Of a DNA stretch of 64,000 nucleotides, positions 19,231 through 30,471 are shown piece by piece. Below the pieces are notes generated by a model. That model was not told the origin of the DNA and searched no databases. It was given only the letters and a program-made list of their open reading frames with translations. Source of the stretch: Zizania palustris (Eukaryota > Streptophyta > Magnoliopsida > Poales > Poaceae). The stretch lies in contig JAAALK010000287.1 of assembly GCA_019279435.1 (NCBI GenBank), forward strand, positions 18,662,162-18,726,161, given 5' to 3'. Both the position numbers and the translations under genes were made by a program. Every line of letters starts with the position of its first letter. The stretch's first letter is position 1.

Positions 19231-21504
19231 TCACCTCTGACGACCAAACTCGCACTTGTTGTATTTGGTGTATAATTGTTGTTCCCTTAGCTTTCTGAGG
19301 GTCAGACGGAGGTGGGTTTCGTGTTCTTCCTTGGTCTTGGAGTAGACGAGGATATCGTCGATGAATACCACGATGAACTTATCCAAGAACTCCATGAACA
19401 CATTGTTCATCATGTTCATGAAAAAGGTCGGGTCATTCGTGAGTCCGAACGACATCACAGTGTACTCGTAGAGTCCATAGCGGGAGGTGAAGGCAGTCTT
19501 GGGTATGTCTTTTTCTCTAATCCTCAATTGGTGATAACCTGACCTGAGGTCAATCTTGGAAAACACCAAGGATCCCTTGAGTTGATCGAACAGGTCGTCG
19601 ATCCGAGGCAATGGGTACTTGTTCTTGATGGTTACGTCGTTCAAGGCTCTATAGTCCACACACATCCTTTTGGTCTTGTCCTTTTTCATGGCAAAGATGA
19701 CCGGTGCACCCCAGGGTGAGGTACTCGGTCGGATGTACCCTTTCTGCTCCAGGTCTTCGATGTTGCTCTTGACTTCGGCTAGCTCATTGGCGGCCATCCG
19801 GTATGGGCGCTTGGAGATTGGAGTGGTCTCGGGGACAAGTTCGATTCTGAATTCGATGTCCCGCTTGGGAGGCATTCCTGGTAGGTCCTCGGGGAAGACG
19901 TCCATGAACTCCTTGACTATGGGCACTTCTTCAAGGGCTAGAGAGTGAAGAGATGCCTCAATTGGTTTGCGACTGGTCATCCGAAAAGTGACGGCTTTGC
20001 CTTCGGGGTTGGTCACTGTTACGAACTTGTTGGCACAATCGATCACTCCCTTGTGCTTCATCAACCAATCCATCCCTAGGATGAGGTCGAGTCCGGTGCA
20101 CTTAATGAGGACTGGCTCGGCCCGGAACAATACTCCTTGTATCTCTATCTTAACCTTAGGACTGTATAGGTGGGCTAAGGTTTTATTGCCTGGAGTGGCA
20201 ATCATCATGGGGACTGATAGAGGGAGTACTTCCAAGTCGTTGGTTTTCACAAAATCTTCCGAGAAGAAAGAATTTGTTGCTCCAGAGTCAAATAAAATCA
20301 TAGCTGGTACGGAATTTGTGGTAAACGTACCGAGTACAACTTCGGGAGCCTCCTGCGCTTCCTCCGCGCTGATGTGGTTAACGCGGGCACGAACCGCCTG
20401 GTTGGGTGCCGCGCCTTGGGGCTGCTTGGGGTGAGGACACTAGTGCGAATAGTGCCCTTCCTTACGGTAGTTGAAGCAGACGACCGGCCTTCCTTAGCGA
20501 TCCTTCAAGACCGGGGCCTTGGCGGCGGGCGTCAGCTGAGAGGCCGGAGCTGGTGGAGCGGGGTGGGGATGCCCGAAGTTGGATCCACCGGCGGCGTGGG
20601 GTGGCCTGTAGGTGGGCCGAGGATGGTAGGCGGGCGCTGGTGGTGGAGGGACAAAGCGGGGCCTCTGGGGATTCGCCTGTTGATGCTTGAAGGCGATCAT
20701 CTTCCTCTTCTTGAGGTCCAACTTGTTTTGCTCAGTCTCCTGGATGAGCGCTTTATTCACTAGCTGTTGGAAGTCGGCGTAGTCAGTGGCGACGAGCTGG
20801 ATGGACAGCTCATCCTTAAGTCCCCGGAGGAACTTGGCCTAGCGGAGGGCGTCGGTCCGCACTTCTTCCGTTGCGTAGAGAGCCAGACGGTTGAATTCAT
20901 GGAGATACTCCATGACAGTCCGGTTGCCCTGCTGCAGGTCGCGGAACTCCTACTACTTCACCGCGATGACCCCGGCGGGGATGTGGGCGGCACGGAAGGT
21001 GATAGTGAACTCCGCCCATGTCACCACGTGGTCCTCCGGCTGGGACTCACGATAGTTGTCCCACCACTCCGCGGCGGGACCCTGGAGCTGGTGAGTGGCG
21101 AAGGCCACTCGCTCCCAGTCAGTGCAGGGGAGGAGATCCAACTTCTTCCCTATGGTGCGGAGCCAATCTCCGGCCTCCATGGGGTTAGTGGTGCTGGAGA
21201 AGATTGGTGGGCGCACGCGCAGGAACTTCGATAGTTGGGGAGCGGGTGCGGGCGCGGGCGCACGAGGGGTGGGTTCCATGTTCTGCAGGCGGTTCAACTG
21301 CACCTGTTGGTGCTGCATTTGGGTGAGGAGGGCGGTGATCAACTGGTTTTGATTCGCCATCATTTCCGCCAAGGTGGGGTGGTTGGCGAATGGTGATCCA
21401 GTTTGTCGCGGGCCCGTTGCACCCCAGTTAGGTACAACGCCTTCGGGCAGGCCGTGGCTTCCTCCTTCTCCATTGTTGGAGCCGGTGTTCTGGTTGTCGG
21501 CCAT
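19231..21504 (-). pseudogene. Element C Gag, protease and RT N-terminal part
   Basis: ATG at 21504 (MADNQNTGSNN), homologous to the B start. Gag shows HPTLAEMMANQNQL, EAGDWLRTIGKKLDLLPC and GPAAEWWDNYRESQPE. The zinc knuckle reads CFNYRKEGHYSH then a stop, so its second Cys is lost. The protease is ILFDSGATNSFFS (DSG instead of DTG). RT includes MCVDYRALNDVTIKNKYPL and FIDDILVYSK. The frame is constant from 21504 to about 19240, with stops near 20950 (two adjacent TAGs), 20840, 20493 and 20441; a single-base loss near 19240 shifts the last codons. Several stops are CAG-to-TAG. Confidence 0.9.
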
Positions 21505-21707
21505 TATCTGAACATAAGGGGTTATAAGGTAAAAAGTTGACGAAACAACATTACAATCAAAATGGCCCATGGGGCTCATATATATATATTAGTGGTATAA
21601 AAGTTTATTACAATCAAGCTCTTATTTTGTTCTAACTACAACACAAGTTGTTGCAGATAGCACCACATACATAAAATTATTCTAACTTAAACAATGGTAA
21701 CTAGCGC

Positions 21708-22490
21708 CTACTCGCCACCAGAGGCGGTCTCCGTGCTCTCGGAACCACGAGGACGCGGATCCCGAGGGATGGTGGGCTCGAGAAAATTCTCGATGATGGG
21801 GTCGGAGACGAGGCCAGGGCGTGGTGCAGGGGCACTGGTGGTGGACGGTCTGGCGGTGGAGGGATGTGACGGGATCCTCTTGGGGCAAGGGGCAAGCTCA
21901 GGGATGGGCTTCCTCTTCCTTGGGAGGAGGGGAACCATCTCCACGATGTCTTTCTGCAGCTGCATAATCTTGCGCTGCAGCTCGCCGTTCTGTTGGATCA
22001 AGTTCTTCGTCTCCTCACGAAGAAACTCAACCGCCTCGTGGTGCTCGTCGGCGTCGAGCACCGCCTCAGTATGGAGGTCGTCCATGGCCTGAAGAAGACA
22101 CGACTGCCGGGCCAGGACCGGATCACGAACGGAGTGAACTCTGATGTAGATACTACGGTGGGGGCCGGGAGTGCGCTTCGGCACAAGCCGGAAGGACGAG
22201 TTCTGGAGACGATCATCATAGATCATCCTCAACTCCATAAGGGCCTAGAGGGCGACTCATTGGCACGCGACGTCGCAAGTCGGGCCCCCAAGTGCGGTGG
22301 TGTAGGGCGGCAGGTGCTCTCCATAACCGTGGACGGTGAGGGAGACGTCGCAAGGTCCGGCGAACTCTTCCATGTATACTCCCAAGAATTCGGGCTCGAA
22401 GAGGAACCCGAGGAAGGTGAGAATCATACGGAGCTCCCTGACGAAGCCCTCGAAGTGGCGGCAGTAGTTGTGCACTTGGTAGACAGGCAT
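21708..22490 (-). pseudogene. Element C ORF1, divergent homologue of B ORF1
   Basis: The ATG at 22490 follows TTGTTGTTTTTGTAG, the same acceptor-like context as in B. Shared blocks: FVRELRMILTFLGF, ALMELRMIYDDRL, RTPGPHRSIYIR, a coiled coil with NLIQQNGELQRKIMQLQKD, and a basic RKRKP stretch. One frame, broken by TGA and TAG near 22240-22256, where B has Arg and Gln (CGA and CAG). Overall identity to B is modest but block order and length are kept, which suggests selection on the protein before decay. Function unknown. Confidence 0.75.
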
Positions 22491-22610
22491 CTACAAAAAC
22501 AACAAGTTGAAGAAAAGTGAGGGGAGGAACAAAGTTTATAAAGTAGATTTTCTAGAAATAATATTCTGCAGCAATAGCCTAGGCTGGTCTGTTGGGCTTC
22601 CTACAGTCAA

Positions 22611-22626
22611 GTCGGCTCTGATACCA
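22611..22626 (-). other. Element C primer-binding site
   Basis: Minus-strand TGGTATCAGAGCCGAC, just inside the LTR; initiator Met tRNA type. Confidence 0.92.
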
Positions 22627-22629
22627 TCT

Positions 22630-25600
22630 TGTGGCGCCCCGATTTATCGAAATCGGAACATTATCGAATTTCCATAGAAAAACAATAATAACAAGAGGTT
22701 CATCATGCGACAACGTACATACAGGAAAACATTCATGGTGCGCAAACCATATTATTACATAAGAGTTAAATAAAAACAATAATAATAAAAATAAGCTGCA
22801 TGACGAACATCTTCTTCAGGATCTTTCTTCTTGACTGGGTCGCTACTCCAGACCATCCTCGTAGTAGGCATCCTCTGAATTGTGTGTCCAACGGGTATGA
22901 GTACAAAGAGTACTCAACAAGCCACCGCAAATGCAAGTAGTAATGCAAGGTAATAACAAAGGAAGGATAATGGCTAAAAGTGCGGAAAAGTACATTTTTC
23001 AGTTATTGCATTTAGTGTAGTCAAATTTAATCATGCGGAATAATAAACATGAACATCATAATACCATAAAACTCGAGGAGTACGTTTTACCTCCCCGCAC
23101 AACAGTCCTTATATGCCAACCATCATGCACATTCATTCCAAAAGAAAACTAACTGTGGGATGTCACGCAACCCGCCCTTGACCGTGGGCTCGGCTTTTCG
23201 AAAAGATTTATGACTCTGATCAGAGATGTACTACTGTACCCACAAGGCACGCACTCATCCCAAACATCAAAGTGTAACGAGATGACCCATACCATGGGAA
23301 CTCGTGCCAAAACTTCAGCATGAAATGCTCCAAGCGATAACCACCCGCTCTAGGTTTCGCCGGCGCGCCGGGCCACATCCCGGCTAACGTCGCACCCCCT
23401 TTTGCACCACGTCGGTAAAGCCACCCGCAGGTGCAGCTTGACCCATCTCCAAATGGTGGCCTCGGTTTGGAACACTCCATACCTTAGTTAGGACTTACCC
23501 ATTAGCCTTGTGGTTAGTACGGAAGTGTATTGCAATGGATCCCGTGGACCGGTCCTTATAGTGCCCCGGGTGCTACCGACCAATGCCCTAGCTTGCACCC
23601 GGAACCCACCATGCATTCACTCACAACCACAACTCATCACCGACAGAATTCCAAGGATAAGAGTAACGTGGATCATATAGCAGAATCAAGTTGCTATGAC
23701 TCATGTTCAATCCTATAACAATTGTGTCAATACATTGGACACTACCTAATAGCACTAATCATGTGGTGACAAGGGGGTTAGGCGAGATAGCATGGCTTGG
23801 GTTGCACATCAAGGTCGGGGGATCCTAATAAATATATCGTAAGGGTTCTCATTTGACTAATGCATGTATATCCTATGTGTTTTAGCGATAGTTTAGTAAA
23901 ACATAGGTTCAATATGCTCAAAAGATTGGTTGGTGACTTGCCTTGTTCAACGAAAGGAGAGGGAGGGACTTCGGGAAAGTACTTCGGCTCCTCGGCGGCG
24001 TCGTAGTCTTCTCGATATAAATAAAGTAAAATAAATAAAACATTCAATTTAAATAATACAAAACCACACAACAAGCACATAGGTTTAAATTGGTTTAATT
24101 TAAGGAAAACCAAGTTGTTAAGTTTCTGAAATCTATTTTATAAATAATTTAAAATGAACTATAAAGAAATATGGTCCTCTTTAAAGGGGATTTTTAATTG
24201 TGAAATAATCTCCTTTCAAGCTTTCTAATTAATTTTAAATGAAAGGTTCAGAGAAAACTTATTGGTTTCACTATATTAACAGGGAATGAATGAATAAAAA
24301 TTTTACTGAAATTTAAATAATAAAGTTTGTATTTTAACATTAGGGTATTTGAATACTTTAATAAATAAGAATGAAATATTCAAAGTAAACATACTGTTTT
24401 TATTGTACTAACGTGTAGAGAATAAAATTACAAAATTTATGGAATTGAAATGATAATTTTTGTAGTTCAAATGCACCGTATATGAATTTTACAAGTTTAA
24501 AACAGTCTCTGGAATTTAATTTAAACTCAAAATAGCCTCGGGTCCACGGTGAGCCAGGCCCACGGTGAACCCGCGCACTTTGCGCGTGGTCCGACCCAAT
24601 CTGGACTGTTGGATCCAGATCCAACGTGCGAGGGCGAGGCGGGGGAGTTAAAGTAACGTGGACGGCTGAGATTAAAACATCGAACCGGTACGCGATGAAC
24701 GGACCAGATGCGATGCAGGTTTTAAAAGCTAACGGACGCACGGGATTGAAACGTACCACTTCGATCAGATCCGACGGTGCGGATTAGATCGCGCACATGG
24801 TAATACCAGCGTCGTCCGATCGCGATCGCACAGTCATGGTTAGATCCGACACGGCACGGGTACTCAGCCCGTGCCGATCATCTTATCCGATGACGGCGAG
24901 CGGGCCAGAGGCCACGACGAGCGACGACGGCCCTAGCTGAGCCTAGAAATGGAAAGAGGATGCCTAGGGGAACACGGGGATACCTTAGGCGAGGCGAGCG
25001 GTCGATGGAGCGCGGTCGGAGGCGAGGGTAGACGATGGAGTGGTTCGGGTTCCTCGTCGGCGATGGTGTTCCGGCGGGGTTTGTCGTCGGCGGAGGGGAG
25101 GCCGAGGTTAGTGAAGTCCGTGCGGTCACAATGGTGTGGTTGGCTAGGGCGGAGGGGGTCACCGGCGATGGCGAGAGGCGATCGGAGCGAAGGCGATGGT
25201 GAGGTGTTAAAACGTGAAATGTGGCGCTCTGGTTCGTTCTCAATGCGATCGTCCGTGCGGGCTGGACGAGGGGGTGGCCGGGGTTTAAATAGGGTCGTCG
25301 GCGGGGGTAGAGGGGGCGTAATCGTGGGAGGCCGAGAGTAAAGCCTCTCTTCAACGCCGGCGAGCTCCTGCCTTGCATGCGAGCGCTCGATCCGGGGACG
25401 ATGACGCGGTGGAATAATGGGGGAAACGGTCGGGAGAACGCGGGGGAATCAATGCCGGCGAGTAATTAAAGGGAGGGGGCCGGCGAGAGCGAATCCGAGG
25501 TGGGGTTAGGGTTTCGGCTGGCGGGGGGGTTTGGGGGTGGATCTCGCGGGGAAGACGGATCTGACGGGCGGGGGCCACATGCCAGCGGGTGCGAGTGATC

Positions 25601-26063
25601 GAGCGTAGGGGCTGACGGGTGGGGTCGGGCGGTCGGGCGCGAGGAGTTCGGTTAGCGCCGACAGGTGGGGCCGGGCACGCGTGCGGAGAGGAGGTCACTG
25701 ACGGGCGGGGTCCACTAGTCAGACGGGGCGCGCGGGGAGGAGTGGGCTGGGCCGACTTGGAGAGAGAGAAAGTGAGGGGAGGCCCGTTACTGTTTCAAAG
25801 GTTTTCTGATTAAAAATAATTGGAGAAAATGGATTAAAATATTTGGGCTACTTCCAAGGTTGATAAAAATTTGTAAAAATTCTCAAAAATATATCTTGGA
25901 CTTGGGATCATACACAAAATTTTCTAGCCCCTGGTTTGGTCACTTCATCTAGGTTCTAGTTCAAAAAGTTTAAGGAGGGCATTAAAGGTATTTCCAAAAC
26001 ACTTAATTCCAGGAAATTAGATTAAATAATATTTTTATTTCTCTGGAAATTTGGGGTGTTACA
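22630..26063 (-). repeat. Element C 5' LTR (3434 bp)
   Basis: Minus strand from TGTAACACCCC (outer, 26063) to GGGGCGCCACA (inner, 22630). It has the gypsy LTR plan seen in B: TATA-like box near 25284-25292, GC-rich leader free of ATG, donor GTATCC at 24983, AT-rich stretch, candidate exon 23942-24010, then the conserved hairpins and palindromes (CTTTTCGAAAAG and CTCTGATCAGAG near 23190-23230). No gene is supported inside it. Confidence 0.92.
23942..24010 (-). other. Conserved 69-nt LTR block, candidate exon (element C)
   Basis: Same block as 9205-9273, bordered by GAG or AAG upstream and GCAAGT downstream. Read in the shared frame: DYDAAEEPKYFPEVPPSPF. Compared with B, most changes are silent or conservative (for example GAG/GAA, GTT/GTC, TTT/TTC, CCA/CCC), which is the strongest hint of coding constraint. 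Confidence 0.5.
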
Positions 26064-26483
26064 CTTTGCGTGGAGCTCGTCCATCGCCTCCAATAGGCGT
26101 ATAATGTGGCCGACAACGGAGTTGTGCTGAGAGAGTGTGCTGATGTAGAAGCTGTGCGGGCTCCCCGGAGTGCGCATAGGCATGAAGCGATAGTCCGTGT
26201 CGTATAGCTGGTTGTCGTAGATCACCCGGAGCTCGGTGAGGGCCTGAAGTGCGGTGCGCTGACTGGCCACCAGAAAGGTGGGTCCTCCGGCTCAGTAAGT
26301 GTGGGTTGTCTGCGTGGAAGGGCGAATGACGACTGTGACCTCGCAATAGCTCTCATCCACATCGGGAAAGATCCCGTGGAACGTGGGCTCATGCACGAAC
26401 CCGAGGAAGTCGACGAGCATGCGAAGCTCGCAGACGAATCCAGCCTCATCGTAGAGAGTCCCACTCATGGTATGGACCGGCAT
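26064..26483 (-). pseudogene. Element D ORF1, N-terminal part
   Basis: ATG at 26483 after CTCTCTTTTGTAG. Contains FVCELRMLVDFLGFVHEP, then ASQRTALQALTELRVIYD and TPGSPHSFYIS, ending in LLEAMDELHAK where the C LTR begins. There is a frame change near 26290. The coiled-coil half is missing because of the C insertion and must lie left of the window. Confidence 0.75.
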
Positions 26484-26599
26484 CTACAAAAGAGAGAAGA
26501 TTTTGTAAAACTCCAGAAGATGAGAGGGTAAGTAGTTTTGTAAGAAAATATGGTTAATATAAGTCCTAGGGTCAGGTATGTTTGGCTTCCTACAGTCAA

Positions 26600-26615
26600 G
26601 TCGGCTCTGATACCA
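26600..26615 (-). other. Element D primer-binding site
   Basis: Minus-strand TGGTATCAGAGCCGAC next to the inner end of the shared LTR. Confidence 0.9.
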
Positions 26616-26618
26616 TCT

Positions 26619-29209
26619 TGTAACGCCCTGATTTAATAAAACTAGGAATTTATTGAAATTCCATAGAAAATCAATAAATACAAGATGTTCATCACACGAC
26701 TGCATACAATACGCTAATCAATTATGGTTCGTAGACCATATTATTACAAAAGAGTTAAATGAAAGAGAAACTAATAAAATAAATTCTCTAGATGAACGTC
26801 TTCTTCCAGTTTCGTGCCTTGACTGGGTCGCTACTCCAGACCTTCGCCCTCCTCGTAGAAGACTGCCTCTGGTGGTGTAAGTCAACGGGGGTGAGTACAA
26901 TCGTACTCAGCAAGCCACCGAATGCAATTATAATGCAAGATAATAACAAGGAAGGTAGTGGCTCACTTTTGCGGAAAAGCATGTTTGTAAAGCAATTAAA
27001 GTAATCCAGTTATTAGTGCACAAAAGTAAACATGAGTTCATGCATCATCTTCTAACTCGAGGGGTACAGTCAGCCCACCCTCGCTCAACAGTTCTTACAT
27101 GCCATGAACAACTCATTCATTCACATAAAAGTAAACTAACTGCGAGAGGTCACACAACCCGCCCTTGACTGTGGGCTCGGCTTTTCGAAAAGATTTAAAA
27201 CTCTGATTAGAGGTGTACTACTGTACCCACAAGACACTCATTTCCCACACACCGCAGTGTGTTAAATGACTCCTGTCAAGAGAAGCTCGTGCCAAAACCT
27301 TCAGCATGGAACACACCAATTCGATAACACCCTCTTATAGGTTTCATATGGTTTCCCAGTCACTTCGGGCCACACCATACCCCCCTTGAGCCACGTCGGT
27401 ACAAGTCACCCGCAGGTTGCCCCTTGCCCCCTCCACTATGGCGTTCCAAGTTGGTACGATCCATACCTCCAGTTAGGACTTACCCACTAGACTTGTGGTT
27501 AGTACGGAAGTGCTTTGTAACAGATCCCATAGACCGGTCCTTATAGTGCCCCAGGTGCGACCAACCAATTCCCGAGCTTGCACCCGGAACCCACCATACT
27601 TATAACATAGCCAACTCCAACAGAATCAAGAGACAAGAATAACGGGGAAATTCATATAGTAGAATCCAACTATATACGACTCATTCTTTTATCCTATAGC
27701 AGTTGTGTCGGTAGATTGGACACTAACTAATATAATATTGTAGAGTGACAAGGAGTTTAGGCTCAATAAGCATGGCTTGGGTTTACACACGAGGACAGGG
27801 ATCTAATAAATATAATTTAGGGCTTGATATTAGACTAATGCAATATTATCCTATGGGTTATAGCGATAATTTAAAACATGGGCTCAATTATGATCAAAAT
27901 GGGGGTTGTGACTTGCCTTGATCCGCAAATGGTGAAGGTGTAACCTCGGGGTAAAACTCTGGATCGTTGACGGCGTCGTAGTCTTCTCGATACGAAAAAG
28001 TAAATACGATATTCAATAAACAATCCAAAAATCAACCATACAAGCATACATGTTTTTGTTGTGTTAAATAAAGGGAAGAAAGCCTTAGATTCGATGAAAT
28101 TATTTCCTAAATATTTAAGATTGGTTTTAAAGAGATTTCTGAATTTTATAAATAGTATTAAGCATTTTACCCTAAGGGGTCTTTACTTTCCTATTTAATG
28201 GTGAATAAAAGTGTACAAAGTAACCCTACCATTTTTATGGCTTAAAGATAATGAAATGAAGTTATTATGTCCTCTAAAATTAATATATAAATTTCTAAGG
28301 GTTTTTCTGAATTGTTTAATAAAATAGGAATTTAATCCAAGGGGTTTTTACTTCATTATTTAATAAGAATAAAATGGGCAAAATAAGCATACTGTTTTTA
28401 TGTCATATAAGTGTAGAGAATAAAAAGACAAATTTTCTAGAATTGAAATGGTCAAATTTAGAGTTAAATTGAGCAAGTTATGAATTTTTGAAGTTTAAAC
28501 AATATGGTCAAGTTTAAGCACGAGCACAGCGAACCCGGATGCAATTGCGTCAGAAATAAGAGGGAAGGTGGTCCCCGAGGCATGGTAAGCATGACGGCAC
28601 GGACAATTTGGTGGAGGGTGGCCGACGGCGATGGATTTACGCGCCTAGGGTTTGGCCGGTGGAAGGAAAGGGGAAACCTTCCATGGGGAAGACCATCCTG
28701 ACAGGTGGGGGCCACCTGTCAGTGACCACGGGCGAAACCAAGCACGCCGATAGATGGGCCAAAGCTGCCAGCGACCGAGGGCATGCGGCGGGGACTGACG
28801 GGTGGGGCCGACTGACGTGAGCGAGCGGGAGAGAGAGGGAGGAGACGCGTCGACAGGTGGGTCTTACTCGTCAGCGAGCGCGGGTTGGGTTGGGCTGGGC
28901 TGAGGGAGGTTTCAAGGGAGGCGGCCCATTAGCATTTTTAATTCATTTTTCAGTTTAAATATTTACAGAAATTCATATATTTATTTAGAGCTTGAAGCAC
29001 TGCTGCTAAAATTTTGTAAAAATTCCTAAAAATTTGTCTTGGCTCATAGATTCCATCATAAATTTTTCAGCCTTAAATTTGAATTATTTCTCCCTGTTTT
29101 GTTTTAATTGGGTTCTTTTAACCTTTTCTCTAGATAAATAATCCCTTTTTAATTCTAAAAAATTATTTCCCTCATTTTTATTTTATTTTTTAAAATTTGG
29201 GATGTTACA
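26619..29209 (-). repeat. Shared LTR of D (5') and E (3'), promoter block missing (2591 bp)
   Basis: Minus strand from TGTAACATCCC (29209) to CAGGGCGTTACA (26619). Compared with the E 5' LTR it lacks about 790 bp, matching roughly 44935-45725, with the join near 28515. The missing part includes the TATA-like box, the GC-rich leader and the donor. The candidate exon (27917-27985), hairpin block and polyadenylation signal remain. This LTR probably cannot start transcription by itself. GC-rich outer parts and AT-rich inner parts hold no supported gene. Confidence 0.88.
27917..27985 (-). other. Conserved 69-nt LTR block, candidate exon (shared D/E LTR)
   Basis: Seen frame: DYDAVNDPEFYPEVTPSPF, then the GCAAGT donor-like end. 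Length exactly as in the other copies. Confidence 0.45.
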
Positions 29210-29223
29210 ATCCTATCCCCCTT
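29210..29223 (-). other. Polypurine tract of element E
   Basis: Minus-strand AAGGGGGATAGGAT directly before the LTR start. It proves that the sequence to the right (gag of E) ends in this LTR. Confidence 0.85.
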
Positions 29224-29282
29224 ACCAAGAATCTTGTCCTCGAGATTCGAAGTGAACTTCGGGAAACTTAAAGGACGGGGTT

Positions 29283-30471
29283 CTACTGGTGCTCCGGAAT
29301 GTGAGAAGGTGGTGCTTCAGAAACAGGCAGAGTGCTCTTCGGAACTAAATCGGTTGAGGTCACACTAAAAATGTCTTCTGGCGTACCTTGGACTTCTTGA
29401 ACGGAGATGTGGTGAACTTGAGTATGACCCACCGGGCGTGGAACGGAGGATGATGATTGCTTGGGGTAGGGGCACATACTGGAGAAGTGTCCCGCTTGGC
29501 GACAATTGAAGCATATTATGGGGTTGTCGTTCCTGTCCCTCTCGGCTCCGGTAGCTTGTACTAGAGCTCTTCCGGCTGGCAGTGCTTGGGGTGGGATGCC
29601 TGAACCAGGCCCTCCTAGGATATTCCGTGGCTCGACAGGGGTTGGGGCTTGAGGAGGGATCACCGGGCGGGGTTTCTGCGCCATTCCTTGTTGCTGATGG
29701 TAGGCGATCATTCTTCTCTTCTTCAGGTCCACCTTGTTTTGTTCGGTTTCCTGAATGATTGCTTTATTTACCAAATTCTAAAAATTGGCAAAGTCCCCGG
29801 AGACCAACTGAAGTGAGAGTTCATCCTTCAGTCCCCAAAGAAACTTGGATTGGCAGGCTGCGTCCGTGCGCACTTCCTCAGGTGCATAACGGGCTAACCA
29901 GTTGAATTTGTGCAGGTACTCCGTAATGGTCCTGCTTCCTTGATGCAGGTCCCGGAACTCTTGCTACTTCTGGGCGATCACGCCGTTCGGGACATGGGCG
30001 GCGCGAAAGGCGGTGGTGAACTCAGCCCATGAAATCTCATGGCCCTCGGGCTGAGTCTCGCGGAAATTATCCCACCACTCCGCGGCGGGTCCTTGGAGCT
30101 GGTCAGCGGCAAATGCCACTCGCTCCTGCTCGGAACAGGGCAAAAGGTCCGGCTTCTTGCCGATTGTCCTTAACCAGTCTCCCGCCTCCATCGGGTTGGT
30201 GGTGCTAGAGAATATCGGGGGCCGGACACGCAGAAACTCTGAGAGTTGAGAAACTGGTGCCGGTGCATGGACGATTGGTCTGAGGGGAGGCTTGGGTTTC
30301 TGTTGTTGGAGACGGAGTAACTACGCCTGCTGTTCTTGCATTTGGTTTTGTTGTTGCTGCATCTGGGTAAGCAGTGTGGCGATCAGTTCGTTTTGGTTCA
30401 CCATCATCTCAACCAGTGTGGGATGATTGGCGATGGGGGCCTACCGTTGGCCGGTTTCTCCCCATTGAGGC
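29283..30471 (-). pseudogene. Element E Gag, distal part; pol absent
   Basis: Contains EAGDWLRTIGKKPDLLPC, GPAAEWWDNFRETQPEGHE and KAIIQETEQNKVDLKKRRMI, then the zinc knuckle CFNCRQAGHFSSMC. After about 45 more codons it stops at 29283, and only about 60 bp separate this from the polypurine tract. Protease, RT, RNase H, integrase and chromodomain are all missing. E is thus a Gag-only derivative that would need Pol from another element. TAG codons near 29777 and 29965 break the frame. The N-terminal codons are beyond element F (41836-41891). Confidence 0.88.
30467..30471. repeat. Target-site duplication of element F (left copy, GAGGC)
   Basis: GAGGC before the TGTAGGACC LTR end, repeated at 41831-41835 after the other LTR. 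Confidence 0.93.

Larger units (their letters stand above)
19226..26063 (-). mobile_element. Element C: Ty3/gypsy retrotransposon, 5' part (continued at 7051-7312)
   Basis: Minus-strand element with 5' LTR 22630-26063, primer site, ORF1 and Gag-Pol. It is interrupted in RT by element B and, further on, by element A. Its outer LTR end at 26063 sits inside ORF1 of element D, so it inserted there; the expected duplication is CTTTG (26064-26068), with its partner off the window. The ORF1 and LTR are clearly diverged from those of B, E and H, so it is a separate family of the same lineage. Confidence 0.9.

Noticed and set aside
24100..25800. A host gene in the GC-rich part of the C LTR
   Set aside because: The layout matches the U3, leader and donor of the other gypsy LTRs; the frames are antisense or not conserved.
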